Assembly (NCBI GenBank): GCA_937906165.1
Contig: CALCYA010000036.1
Coordinates: 1-5,441, forward strand
Length of the DNA stretch: 5,441 nt
Reading direction: 5' to 3'
Source: an uncultured Bacteroidales bacterium
GTDB taxonomy: Bacteria; Bacteroidota; Bacteroidia; Bacteroidales; Bacteroidaceae
The position numbers and the translations under genes are program-made. Shown here one piece after another: positions 1 through 5,441 of this stretch (position 1 is its first letter; every line of letters begins with the position of its first letter). Under the pieces are notes generated by a model that saw only the letters and a program-made list of their open reading frames with translations, did no database searches and was not told the origin of the DNA.

Positions 1-89
1 CTTTTCCTAAATCACTCAACTTTTTGATTAGCCCCCAGAATTTGCAGGTGAGCCGCGACTGCGTCGATTACGAGTCCAGTACGCACCGC
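1..89. other. left-edge sequence before a terminator; unassigned, possibly the 3' end of an RNA gene or transcript
   Basis: I cannot assign a gene here. The stretch lies directly upstream of a rightward intrinsic terminator, so it is probably the 3' end of a transcription unit that begins outside the window. It can fold into an imperfect hairpin: GCG (55-57) and ACTG (58-61) pair with CAGT (77-80) and CGC (82-84), and TCG (64-66) pairs with CGA (71-73) around an ATTA loop. The segment CGAGTCCAGTACGCACC (71-87) resembles the T-loop/acceptor 3' half of a tRNA, but no matching acceptor 5' half (GGTGCGT) or proper T-arm is present, so it is not called as a tRNA. One frame stays open from 3 to 137, but it runs through the terminator and is unlikely to be a protein. 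Confidence 0.3.
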
Positions 90-123
90 AAAAGAGTTCC
101 AAAGAAATTTGGGACTCTTTTTT
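90..123 (+). terminator. rightward intrinsic terminator of the unit to the left
   Basis: The arm 90-100 (AAAAGAGTTCC) pairs with 111-121 (GGGACTCTTTT) with one G-U pair. The stem continues inward as AAA (101-103) with TTT (108-110) and is capped by a GAAA tetraloop (104-107), giving about 14 bp. A six-T run (118-123) follows the stem, partly inside it. This is a textbook Rho-independent terminator on the + strand. It isolates the acyltransferase gene from whatever lies to the left. Confidence 0.85.
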
Positions 124-152
124 GCTTTATATCCCTTTAAGCCCTATCTTTG
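121..152 (+). promoter_or_regulatory. Bacteroidetes sigma-ABfr-type promoter of the acyltransferase gene
   Basis: TTTG at 121-124 fits the -33 box and TATCTTTG at 145-152 fits the -7 box TAnnTTTG, separated by 20 bases, which is within the known 19-21 range. Transcription would begin near 158-160, leaving a leader of only about 13-15 nt before the ATG at 173. The -33 box lies inside the terminal T tract of the preceding terminator, so the two transcription units are packed end to end. There is no Shine-Dalgarno sequence, as is normal for Bacteroidetes. Confidence 0.65.
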
Positions 153-172
153 AATCCAAATGGTTCATTACG

Positions 173-1231
173 ATGCAACACACAGAACAGCCTAAAAGAA
201 TTTCATACCTTGATGCATTGAGAGGGTTCACAATGATATTGGTAGTCGTTTCGCACGTAGCGAAGTTTCTTGACGTAGAGACACTTTCGCCGGGCAGCTT
301 CCATTACTATTTCAACCACTTCCGCATGCCACTTTTCTTTTTCATAAGCGGATTCGTCTTTTACAAGGCCGGTTTTGTATGGAACAGGGTAAACATAAAG
401 AAATTCCTATGCAAGAAAGTCACGGTACAGGTCATCTCTCCGCTCATATTCCTTGCATGTTATGTACATTATATGCATTTTTCCCTTTGGGAATCTCTTG
501 TAGATAACTTCAAAGCCGGATATTGGTTCACATTCACCCTATTCGAATATTTCCTGCTGTATATAGCAACAAGGAAGATATCCGACATCTTCGGTGCCGG
601 AGAGAACAAAGCCATCATAACAATGTTTCTTATCGGCTTGTTTTTTTACTTTTTCCCAAAACAATGGTTGTGTTCGGAAAGCTTGCCTCCATTCGTATCA
701 GACACACTTGGGCTCCTTGGTGCAACCCGTATGATGTATTTCATGTTTTTTGTATCGGGAGCATGGGTGAGGAAGAACTTTGCCTCCGCCGAAAAAATTC
801 TGGACAAATCATACCTGACAACATTCGCTGTCATAATATTCTTTGTTACAAGCATATTCTTTGACATGCACTCTTTCAATCCTTATTTACAGAAAATCAC
901 CGGTCTGTTGTTATCTCTGTGCGGAATAACAATCATATTCAGCCTTTTCAGGAAACACGAGTCTTTCTTCTCAACAGACAACCCAGCGTCTTCGCTATTG
1001 AAGTTCATAGGCAGAAGAACCCTCGACATATATTTGCTGCACAGTTTCTTCATAAACTTCAGACTGCCGGAGCAATTGCTCTCCATCATCTACGATAATC
1101 CATTATTGGAATTTGCAATATCGCTTCTATTGACTGCAATAACAATAACAGCTTGCCTTGCCGTAAGCGCTGCACTGAGAACCAGCAATGCCTTGGCACA
1201 CTTCCTTTTTGGCGCACAGAAACGGCCATAA
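173..1231 (+). CDS. acyltransferase-3 family membrane O-acyltransferase
   Basis: A 352-residue integral membrane protein of the acyltransferase-3 family (Pfam PF01757). These proteins move acetyl or other acyl groups to sugars of O-antigen, capsule, peptidoglycan or small molecules. The family's R-X10-H motif is in the first helix (Arg17, His28), after the typical YLDALRGF opening. A second motif, FRMPLFFFISG (50-60, Arg51), and a late IGRRTLDIYLLH (279-290) are also family features. About nine to ten hydrophobic segments can be seen, roughly 18-34, 52-66, 86-103, 117-133, 147-163, 187-200, 215-231, 241-258, 283-297 and 310-336. The ATG at 173 is preferred to the in-frame TTG at 122, because 122 lies inside the terminator/promoter. 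The gene is monocistronic and faces the sdh operon tail to tail. It often uses ATA (Ile) and AGG (Arg) codons, unlike the sdh genes. The substrate cannot be told; a surface polysaccharide is an inference. Confidence 0.88.
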   Translation: MQHTEQPKRISYLDALRGFTMILVVVSHVAKFLDVETLSPGSFHYYFNHFRMPLFFFISGFVFYKAGFVWNRVNIKKFLCKKVTVQVISPLIFLACYVHYMHFSLWESLVDNFKAGYWFTFTLFEYFLLYIATRKISDIFGAGENKAIITMFLIGLFFYFFPKQWLCSESLPPFVSDTLGLLGATRMMYFMFFVSGAWVRKNFASAEKILDKSYLTTFAVIIFFVTSIFFDMHSFNPYLQKITGLLLSLCGITIIFSLFRKHESFFSTDNPASSLLKFIGRRTLDIYLLHSFFINFRLPEQLLSIIYDNPLLEFAISLLLTAITITACLAVSAALRTSNALAHFLFGAQKRP

Positions 1232-1244
1232 AACGACAACCATT

Positions 1245-1295
1245 CAGTTACACCCCGAGACTTTGTTGTTCATACACTATCTGGGGTCAGTTACA
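1245..1295. repeat. short direct repeat CAGTTACA flanking a weak hairpin
   Basis: CAGTTACA occurs at 1245-1252 and again at 1288-1295. Between and overlapping the copies, ACCCC-G-AGA (1252-1260) can pair with TCTGGGGT (1280-1287), giving 8 bp with one bulged G and a 19-base loop. It lies just after the acyltransferase stop codon and might be part of that gene's 3' untranslated region. There is no T tract, so it is not a convincing terminator. It may be chance. Confidence 0.25.
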
Positions 1296-1343
1296 TTTAG
1301 AGATCTTATGCTTGTGTATCACGAAGTAAAAGTATAGATACAT

Positions 1344-1378
1344 AAAAATCAGGGCCGCACAAATGTGCGGCCCTGATT
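1344..1378 (-). terminator. intrinsic terminator of the sdhCAB operon, possibly bidirectional
   Basis: A perfect 14-bp inverted repeat (1347-1360 with 1365-1378, core ATCAGGGCCGCAC) encloses the four-base loop AAAT. Read on the minus strand it is followed by TTTTT (complement of 1348-1344), so it is a strong Rho-independent terminator about 20 bases beyond the sdhB stop codon. On the plus strand the hairpin is followed only by TAATTAT, a weak U tract. It may still stop acyltransferase transcripts coming the other way, for which no better terminator is visible. Confidence 0.9.
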
Positions 1379-1397
1379 AATTATCATAGGCAATTTA

Positions 1398-2153
1398 TCA
1401 ATCCTTCATCTTAGCCTTTATGAACTCACGGTTCAGGCGAGCGATGTTGCTGATTGAAACGCACTTTGGACACTCGGCCTCGCAAGCACGGGTATTGGTA
1501 CAGTTACCGAAGCCCAGCTCGTCCATCTTGGCAACCATTGCCTTAACGCGCTTCTTGGCCTCAACCTTACCCTGTGGCAACAATGCGAACTGGCTGACCT
1601 TAGCCGATACGAACAACATTGCAGAACCGTTCTTACAAGCAGCTACACAAGCACCGCAACCGATACAAGCCGCTGCATCCATAGCCTCCTCGGCGATATC
1701 CTTGCCGATGGGGATTGCGTTAGCGTCGGGCATACCACCGGTGTTGATGGATACGTAACCGCCTGCCTGCTGTATCTTGTCGAACGCTGTACGGTCGACC
1801 ATAAGGTCACGGATTACAGGGAAGCCGGCAGAGCGCCATGGCTCAACAGTGATTGTGTCACCGTCCTTGAAACGGCGCATGTACAACTGGCAAGTTGTAG
1901 CACCTGTTGCAGGACCGTGGGGATGACCGTTCACGTAGAGTGAGCACATACCGCAGATACCCTCGCGGCAGTCGTGGTCGAACACGATTGGCTCCTTGTT
2001 CTCATTTACCAACTGCTCGTTAAGGATATCGAGCATCTCAAGGAATGATGTATCGCCAGGAATGTCTTTCATCTGATAGGTCTCGAATGCACCCTTAGCC
2101 TTAGGACCTCTCTGACGCCATACCTTCAATGTAAAACTTATATTTTTGTCCAT
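1398..2153 (-). CDS. sdhB: succinate dehydrogenase/fumarate reductase iron-sulfur subunit (SdhB/FrdB)
   Basis: A 251-residue electron-transfer subunit that links FAD in SdhA to the haems in SdhC. The N-terminal ferredoxin-like domain has the [2Fe-2S] ligands Cys62, Cys67, Cys70 (CREGICGMC) and Cys88. The C70-C88 spacing is longer than in E. coli or Wolinella, because of an inserted HPHGP-type loop also known in other non-classical SdhB proteins. The C-terminal domain has CIGCGACVAAC (Cys163, 166, 169, 173) and Cys218, Cys224, Cys228. By homology, 163/166/169/228 hold the [4Fe-4S] cluster and 173/218/224 the [3Fe-4S] cluster. Lys follows Cys173 where many relatives have Pro, and there is an extra Cys231. 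The start ATG follows AT-rich DNA without a Shine-Dalgarno sequence, 21 bases after the sdhA stop. It is the last gene of the operon, next to the terminator. The direction of catalysis cannot be read from sequence; fumarate reduction is likely in an anaerobe. Confidence 0.97.
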   Translation of the reverse strand: MDKNISFTLKVWRQRGPKAKGAFETYQMKDIPGDTSFLEMLDILNEQLVNENKEPIVFDHDCREGICGMCSLYVNGHPHGPATGATTCQLYMRRFKDGDTITVEPWRSAGFPVIRDLMVDRTAFDKIQQAGGYVSINTGGMPDANAIPIGKDIAEEAMDAAACIGCGACVAACKNGSAMLFVSAKVSQFALLPQGKVEAKKRVKAMVAKMDELGFGNCTNTRACEAECPKCVSISNIARLNREFIKAKMKD

Positions 2154-2174
2154 TGTTTACAGATTTAAAGATAA

Positions 2175-4133
2175 TTAGTTCTTGTAGTTACGCTGCTGTA
2201 CCTTGATGTACTGATAGTTGAGGTCCTCTTTGATGAGTTCTGGCTCCTGACCCTGGCCGGTATACTTCCAGCAAGCTACGTAAGAGTAGTTCTCATCGTC
2301 GCGCTTAGCCTCACCTTCCTCAGTCTGGTGCTCCTCACGGAAGTGACCACCGCAAGACTCCTCACGGTTGAGGGCGTCGTATGCCATCAAGCGGCCGATC
2401 TCGATGAAGTCGAGCAGACGGAGAGCCTTCTCGAGCTCGATGTTGAGAGTGTCAGCCTCACCCGGGATACGGAGGTCGCTCCAGAAGATCTTCTCTACGC
2501 GGTCAATCTCCTTGAGAGCCTTCTCAAGAGACTCCTTGGTACGTGCCATACCGACATTGTCCCACATTACAAGACCCAACTCCTTGTGGATAGAGTCTAC
2601 GCTGCGTGTACCCTTGATTGCCATGAGCTTTGCAATCTTCTCGTTGACAGCCTTCTCGGCAGCAACGAACTCAGGAGCATCAGTGCTGAAGCGTGGAACC
2701 TGAATCTGGTCGGCAAGGTAGTTCTGGATTGTGTAAGGAAGCACGAAGTAACCGTCGGCAAGACCCTGCATGAGGGCAGAAGCACCGAGGCGGTTTGCAC
2801 CGTGGTCGCTGAAGTTAGCCTCACCGATAGCGAACAGGCCAGGGATTGATGTCTGGAGCTCGTAGTCAACCCAGATACCACCCATTGTGTAGTGGATAGC
2901 GGGGAAGATCATCATTGGCTCCTTGTATGGGTTTGTATCGGCAATCTCCTCGTACATGTCGAAGAGGTTACCGTAGCGCTGACGTACTACATCCTCACCA
3001 AGACGCTGGATAGCATACTTGAAGTCAAGGAACACGGCAAGACCTGTGTTGTTCACGCCGAAGCCCTTGTCACAACGCTCTTTTGCAGCGCGTGAAGCAA
3101 CGTCACGTGGAACGAGGTTACCGAACGCAGGATAACGGCGCTCGAGGTAGAAGTCACGGTCCTCGTCAGGGATATCGTTAGGATGCTTCTTTCCTGCCTG
3201 GAGAGCCTTTGCATCCTCAAGTTTCTTTGGAACCCAGATGCGTCCGTCGTTACGGAGAGACTCAGACATAAGAGTAAGCTTAGACTGCTTGTCACCGTGA
3301 ACAGGAATACATGTGGGGTGAATCTGTGCATAGCATGGGTTAGCGAACCAAGCACCCTTGCGGTAGCACTGCAGAGCTGCAGAACCGTTGCTGCCCATAG
3401 CATTTGTAGAAAGGAAGTAGGTGTTACCGTAACCACCGGTACCTATAACCACAGCGTGAGCCGAGAAGCGCTCTACCTTACCTGTAACAAGGTTACGTGC
3501 GATGATACCGCGTGCACGGCCGTCGATAACTACAACGTCGAGCATCTCGTAACGTGTGTACAGCTTTACAGTACCCTGGTTAACCTGGTAGTTGAGTGCA
3601 GAGTAAGCACCGAGAAGGAGCTGCTGACCGGTCTGGCCGCGGGCATAGAATGTACGCGATACCTGAGCACCACCGAATGAACGGTTGGCAAGCAGACCGC
3701 CGTACTCACGTGCGAAAGGAACACACTGTGCCACGCACTGGTCGATGATAGCACCTGAAACCTCGGCAAGACGGTGAACGTTGGCCTCACGTGCACGGTA
3801 ATCACCACCCTTGATTGTATCGTAGAAGAGACGGTAAACAGAGTCACCATCGTTCTGATAGTTCTTTGCAGCATTGATACCACCCTGTGCTGCGATAGAG
3901 TGAGCACGGCGTGGAGAATCCTGGATACAGAAATTAAGCACGTTGAAACCCATAGCACCGAGTGATGCGGCAGCAGAAGCACCTGCAAGACCTGTACCTA
4001 CAACGATGATATCCAACTTACGCTTGTTGGCAGGGTTCACCAATTTCTGATGCGCCTTATAGTTAGTCCATTTTTCAGCCAATGGGCCTTCGGGAATTTT
4101 AGAATCCACTTTTACTGAACTTATTTTAGCCAT
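2175..4133 (-). CDS. sdhA: succinate dehydrogenase/fumarate reductase flavoprotein subunit (SdhA/FrdA)
   Basis: The 652-residue catalytic subunit interconverts fumarate and succinate on the cytoplasmic side of the membrane. Its length is close to Wolinella FrdA and longer than E. coli SdhA. The N-terminal Rossmann motif GTGLAG (46-51) binds FAD, and His78 in RRAHSIAAQGG is the expected covalent 8-alpha-histidyl-FAD residue. Active-site elements follow: His272 (IHPTC), the TLMSESLRNDG loop (287-297) with Glu291 and Arg294, the catalytic Arg343 (LVPRDVASRA) and His414 (AIHYTMGG). A second FAD-binding segment GEANFSDHGANRLGASAL runs from 437 to 454; this wording is typical of the Bacteroidetes-type enzyme. 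The C-terminal helical region includes ESCGGHFREEHQ (592-603). All key residues are intact. It lies 34 bases after sdhC and 21 before sdhB, so it is co-transcribed. The start is preceded by an AT-rich leader without a Shine-Dalgarno sequence. The gene would be called frdA if named for its probable main direction. Confidence 0.98.
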   Translation of the reverse strand: MAKISSVKVDSKIPEGPLAEKWTNYKAHQKLVNPANKRKLDIIVVGTGLAGASAAASLGAMGFNVLNFCIQDSPRRAHSIAAQGGINAAKNYQNDGDSVYRLFYDTIKGGDYRAREANVHRLAEVSGAIIDQCVAQCVPFAREYGGLLANRSFGGAQVSRTFYARGQTGQQLLLGAYSALNYQVNQGTVKLYTRYEMLDVVVIDGRARGIIARNLVTGKVERFSAHAVVIGTGGYGNTYFLSTNAMGSNGSAALQCYRKGAWFANPCYAQIHPTCIPVHGDKQSKLTLMSESLRNDGRIWVPKKLEDAKALQAGKKHPNDIPDEDRDFYLERRYPAFGNLVPRDVASRAAKERCDKGFGVNNTGLAVFLDFKYAIQRLGEDVVRQRYGNLFDMYEEIADTNPYKEPMMIFPAIHYTMGGIWVDYELQTSIPGLFAIGEANFSDHGANRLGASALMQGLADGYFVLPYTIQNYLADQIQVPRFSTDAPEFVAAEKAVNEKIAKLMAIKGTRSVDSIHKELGLVMWDNVGMARTKESLEKALKEIDRVEKIFWSDLRIPGEADTLNIELEKALRLLDFIEIGRLMAYDALNREESCGGHFREEHQTEEGEAKRDDENYSYVACWKYTGQGQEPELIKEDLNYQYIKVQQRNYKN

Positions 4134-4167
4134 AATATATGATTTTATAATTTACGAAAAATTGATA

Positions 4168-4893
4168 TTAGCAGCAAGCTGCACCCGCCAAAGTAATCTT
4201 ACCAAGAGCGCCCAAGCCGAAGAAACCGGCTACAACAACTACAAGGAAGCCAAGGATAATGATTGTTGCCAACACATTGCTGATAGTCTTCCAACGGCAG
4301 ATCCATACGTTGTTGTTTGCACCGAGAGTCTGCATTGCACTCCATATACCGTGAGTGAGGTGGAACCAGAGGGCAGCCAACCAAACCACATAGAGAGCTG
4401 CATAAATAGGGCAGCTGAATGTGCTTGCAATGTAGTATGAGCCATTGGCAACATTCTCCATTGTAACAGCGTCAACGTGCATACCCATCATGTGCAATAC
4501 CTCGGGCAACTGCATCTTAGCCCAGAAGTTGAAGAGGTGAAGACCGATACCAAGAATAACGATGATACCCAGAACAAGCATGTTCTGAGATGCCCATGTT
4601 ACGTTCTTCGGTCTCTCGGAAACAGCATAGCGCTGTGAACCGCGGGCCTTTCTGTTCTGCAATGTAAGGATGAAAGCATAGACAAAGTGCAGTACAACAA
4701 GAGCAGCAAGACCTGCTGTTCCCACCAATGCATACCAGTTAGCTCCCAAGAACTCACAAATAGCGTTGTAACCATCGGTGCTGATGATAGCAACCAAGTT
4801 CATTGACATGTGGAAAAGAAGGAAGAGCACCAGGGCTGCACCTGTAACACTCATTACTACCTTTCTTCCCACAGAAGATTTAAATAACCACAT
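4168..4893 (-). CDS. sdhC: succinate dehydrogenase/fumarate reductase cytochrome b subunit (SdhC/FrdC, b558 type)
   Basis: A 241-residue membrane anchor that holds SdhAB on the membrane and exchanges electrons with menaquinone. It matches the single-subunit, five-helix, dihaem cytochrome b of Bacillus and Wolinella type (no separate SdhD). Hydrophobic helices lie near 12-37, 55-78, 103-124, 159-183 and 204-229. His28, His69, His119 and His178 sit in the first four helices and, by analogy with Wolinella FrdC, are the likely axial ligands of the two b haems; His181 is a nearby alternative to His178. The protein ends in two cysteines, whose role is unknown. It is the first gene of the operon, as in other dihaem Frd/Sdh operons. 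The ATG at 4893 lies in AT-rich DNA without a Shine-Dalgarno sequence, after a leader of about 155 nt from the predicted promoter. The family is sure; the exact haem ligands are inferred. Confidence 0.95.
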   Translation of the reverse strand: MWLFKSSVGRKVVMSVTGAALVLFLLFHMSMNLVAIISTDGYNAICEFLGANWYALVGTAGLAALVVLHFVYAFILTLQNRKARGSQRYAVSERPKNVTWASQNMLVLGIIVILGIGLHLFNFWAKMQLPEVLHMMGMHVDAVTMENVANGSYYIASTFSCPIYAALYVVWLAALWFHLTHGIWSAMQTLGANNNVWICRWKTISNVLATIIILGFLVVVVAGFFGLGALGKITLAGAACC

Positions 4894-4944
4894 AATGAAT
4901 TGATATTAAATTAAAATAAATAAATAGTTCGTTCAAAAATGGCC

Positions 4945-4979
4945 TATGCACACTATTGTATATAACAAACCGGTGCATA
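4945..4979. repeat. inverted TATGCAC/GTGCATA repeat in the sdhC leader
   Basis: TATGCAC (4945-4951) and GTGCATA (4973-4979) form a 7-bp inverted repeat with a 21-base spacer. A third copy, TATGCAC, lies at 5032-5038 in the same leader. Three copies of a 7-base word within 94 bases could be operator half-sites for an unknown regulator or parts of RNA structure. No known factor is assigned. Confidence 0.35.
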
Positions 4980-4984
4980 CAAGT

Positions 4985-5012
4985 GAAATGCAAAAACCAT
5001 CTTTTGCATTTC
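4985..5012 (-). promoter_or_regulatory. perfect hairpin in the sdhC 5' leader
   Basis: GAAATGCAAAA (4985-4995) and TTTTGCATTTC (5002-5012) are perfect complements, forming an 11-bp stem with a six-base loop. It lies about 90 bases upstream of the sdhC start and downstream of the predicted transcription start, so it would form in the leader RNA. Read leftward, it is not followed by a T tract, so it is not an intrinsic terminator. It may stabilise the 5' end of the message, control translation, or be an operator in DNA form. No riboswitch class is recognised. Confidence 0.5.
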
Positions 5013-5054
5013 GCAACGGATGATGCCCAATTATGCACATAACCCAATTTGTCA

Positions 5055-5087
5055 CAAAAATAAACCTTTTTTTATAAAAAACACAAA
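5055..5087 (-). promoter_or_regulatory. Bacteroidetes-type promoter of the sdhCAB operon
   Basis: On the minus strand TTTG (5087 to 5084) is followed after 21 bases by TATTTTTG (5062 to 5055), a full match to TAnnTTTG. The spacing is at the upper end of the accepted range. Transcription would start near 5047-5050, giving a leader of about 155 nt to the sdhC ATG. It is the only full TAnnTTTG match that I found facing sdhC in this AT-rich region. Chance matches are easier in AT-rich DNA, which limits confidence. Confidence 0.55.
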
Positions 5088-5231
5088 AAGGCAAAATAAT
5101 TTTAGGTTTTATCGCTGTTTTACCGTTTTAACATTGTTCTTATAACAAAGCCAGGCAGGGTTTGTGTCGGCGCAAAATCCCATAAAGATTAAAGCGCATA
5201 TGTGATCACGGAAAAGATTATTGTAAAAAAC

Positions 5232-5262
5232 TTTGCATTAAAAGAGTCATTTGCTACATTTG
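5232..5262 (+). promoter_or_regulatory. outward-facing Bacteroidetes-type promoter
   Basis: TTTG at 5232-5235 and TACATTTG at 5255-5262 are separated by 19 bases, a full match to the sigma-ABfr consensus. Transcription would start near 5268-5270 and run rightward out of the window. No open reading frame with a plausible start follows within the remaining 170 bases. The target is therefore a gene beyond the edge with a long leader, or a small RNA. Confidence 0.55.
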
Positions 5263-5297
5263 CAGTAATTAGGTGTAGAACGGCCCTGACAGATTTG

Positions 5298-5318
5298 CTG
5301 CCCCGTTTGTAGGGGCAG
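5298..5318 (+). other. GC-rich hairpin downstream of the outward promoter
   Basis: CTGCCCC (5298-5304) pairs perfectly with GGGGCAG (5312-5318) around a seven-base loop. It would lie about 30 nt into the transcript from the outward promoter. No T tract follows, so it is not an intrinsic terminator; it may be a leader or small-RNA structure. Confidence 0.35.
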
Positions 5319-5345
5319 TACCGTTGTGACCGCACAAAACAGCAG

Positions 5346-5405
5346 CGCACATTGTCATCCCGAGTGAGCAAAGCGACGAAATCCGCAGGGTTCGACAATG
5401 CTGCG
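5346..5405. repeat. dispersed-repeat-like palindromic element
   Basis: The ends form an 11-bp inverted repeat, CGCA-CATTGTC (5346-5356) against GACAATG-C-TGCG (5394-5405), with one bulged C. Inside lies ATCCCGAGTGAGCAAAGCG and a GGATTTCGTCGC-like reverse strand. This resembles the short intergenic repeats found in many copies in Bacteroidetes and some other genomes (the GTCATCCCGAGTGAGC type). Such elements are non-coding and often sit between genes. Copy number cannot be tested within this window, where only one copy is seen. Confidence 0.5.
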
Positions 5406-5441
5406 ATTAAGCAAGCGAGATACAAGTTTACTTTAATCTCA

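Larger units (their letters stand above)
4894..5441. other. 548-base non-coding region upstream of sdhC
   Basis: No credible protein gene is seen on either strand. From left to right it holds the sdhC leader (4894 to about 5050), the leftward sdh promoter, a stretch with nothing recognisable (about 5088-5231), an outward rightward promoter, a small hairpin and a repeat-like palindrome at the edge. The minus-strand open frame at 5189-5425 crosses the promoter and repeat, and its translation looks like a translated dispersed repeat. The region is very AT-rich up to about 5150 and richer in GC after that, so two DNA segments of different origin may meet here. Confidence 0.6.

Noticed and set aside
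3..140. Open frame running in from the left edge, 45 codons to a stop at 138-140
   Set aside because: It passes through a strong intrinsic terminator and a promoter, and matches no family I know.
122..172. TTG start extending the acyltransferase by 17 residues
   Set aside because: It lies within the promoter, upstream of the expected transcription start, and the family domain begins properly from the ATG at 173.
1315..1342. Six-base inverted repeat TGTATC/GATACA in the convergent gap
   Set aside because: The arms are short, the loop is 16 bases, and a far stronger terminator lies beside it.
1420..1758. 112-codon plus-strand open frame inside sdhB
   Set aside because: It lies entirely over the iron-sulfur subunit on the opposite strand and shows no recognisable domain.
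2328..3988. Many long open frames antisense to, or in other frames of, the sdhA gene
   Set aside because: They lie wholly inside a clear, intact sdhA. They have no family-like motifs and arise from the strong codon bias of that gene.
4162..4440. 92-codon plus-strand open frame over the end of sdhC
   Set aside because: It is antisense to the conserved cytochrome b gene, with no recognisable domain or promoter.
5197..5209. Overlapping palindromes CATATG and GTGATCAC, considered as a CRP/FNR-like site
   Set aside because: The half-site spacing does not fit TGTGA-N6-TCACA or the FNR pattern, and it is not near the sdh start; short palindromes occur by chance.
5189..5425. 78-codon minus-strand open frame at the right edge
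   Set aside because: It crosses the outward promoter and the palindromic repeat, and its sequence (NPADFVALLTRDDN) looks like a translated dispersed repeat rather than a protein.

Overview
The window looks like chromosomal DNA of a Bacteroidales bacterium (Bacteroides/Prevotella/Muribaculaceae-like; genus not resolved). Three things point there: the Sdh/Frd proteins are of the non-classical type usual in Bacteroidetes; no gene start has a Shine-Dalgarno sequence, all being preceded by AT-rich DNA; and three promoter-like sites fit the Bacteroidetes sigma-ABfr pattern TTTG-N19-21-TAnnTTTG.

Layout from left to right. Positions 1-89 hold the end of something unassignable, closed by a strong rightward intrinsic terminator (90-123). 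A Bacteroidetes-type promoter (121-152) overlaps the end of that terminator and drives a single rightward gene (173-1231) for a multi-pass membrane O-acyltransferase of the acyltransferase-3 family. A 166-base convergent gap follows, with a perfect 14-bp hairpin terminator (1344-1378). The leftward operon sdhC-sdhA-sdhB (4893 down to 1398, gaps of 34 and 21 bases) encodes a complete succinate dehydrogenase/fumarate reductase: a five-helix dihaem cytochrome b, a flavoprotein with the covalent-FAD histidine, and an iron-sulfur protein with all three cluster motifs. From 4894 to 5441 there is no gene. This stretch holds the probable sdh promoter (5055-5087), a roughly 155-nt leader with an 11-bp perfect hairpin and repeated GTGCATA words, an outward-facing promoter (5232-5262), and a dispersed-repeat-like palindrome (5346-5405) at the right edge.

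How the genes work together: the three Sdh/Frd subunits form one membrane complex that passes electrons between the menaquinone pool and fumarate/succinate. In anaerobic Bacteroidales this complex mainly acts as fumarate reductase, the last step of the fumarate-respiration branch that makes succinate (and propionate). The acyltransferase is a separate unit with its own promoter and terminator, probably decorating a surface glycan; nothing links it to the respiratory operon.

No undescribed multi-gene system is visible. The points most worth a second look are non-coding: the structured sdh leader, the outward promoter with no visible gene, the edge repeat, and the unassigned left edge.
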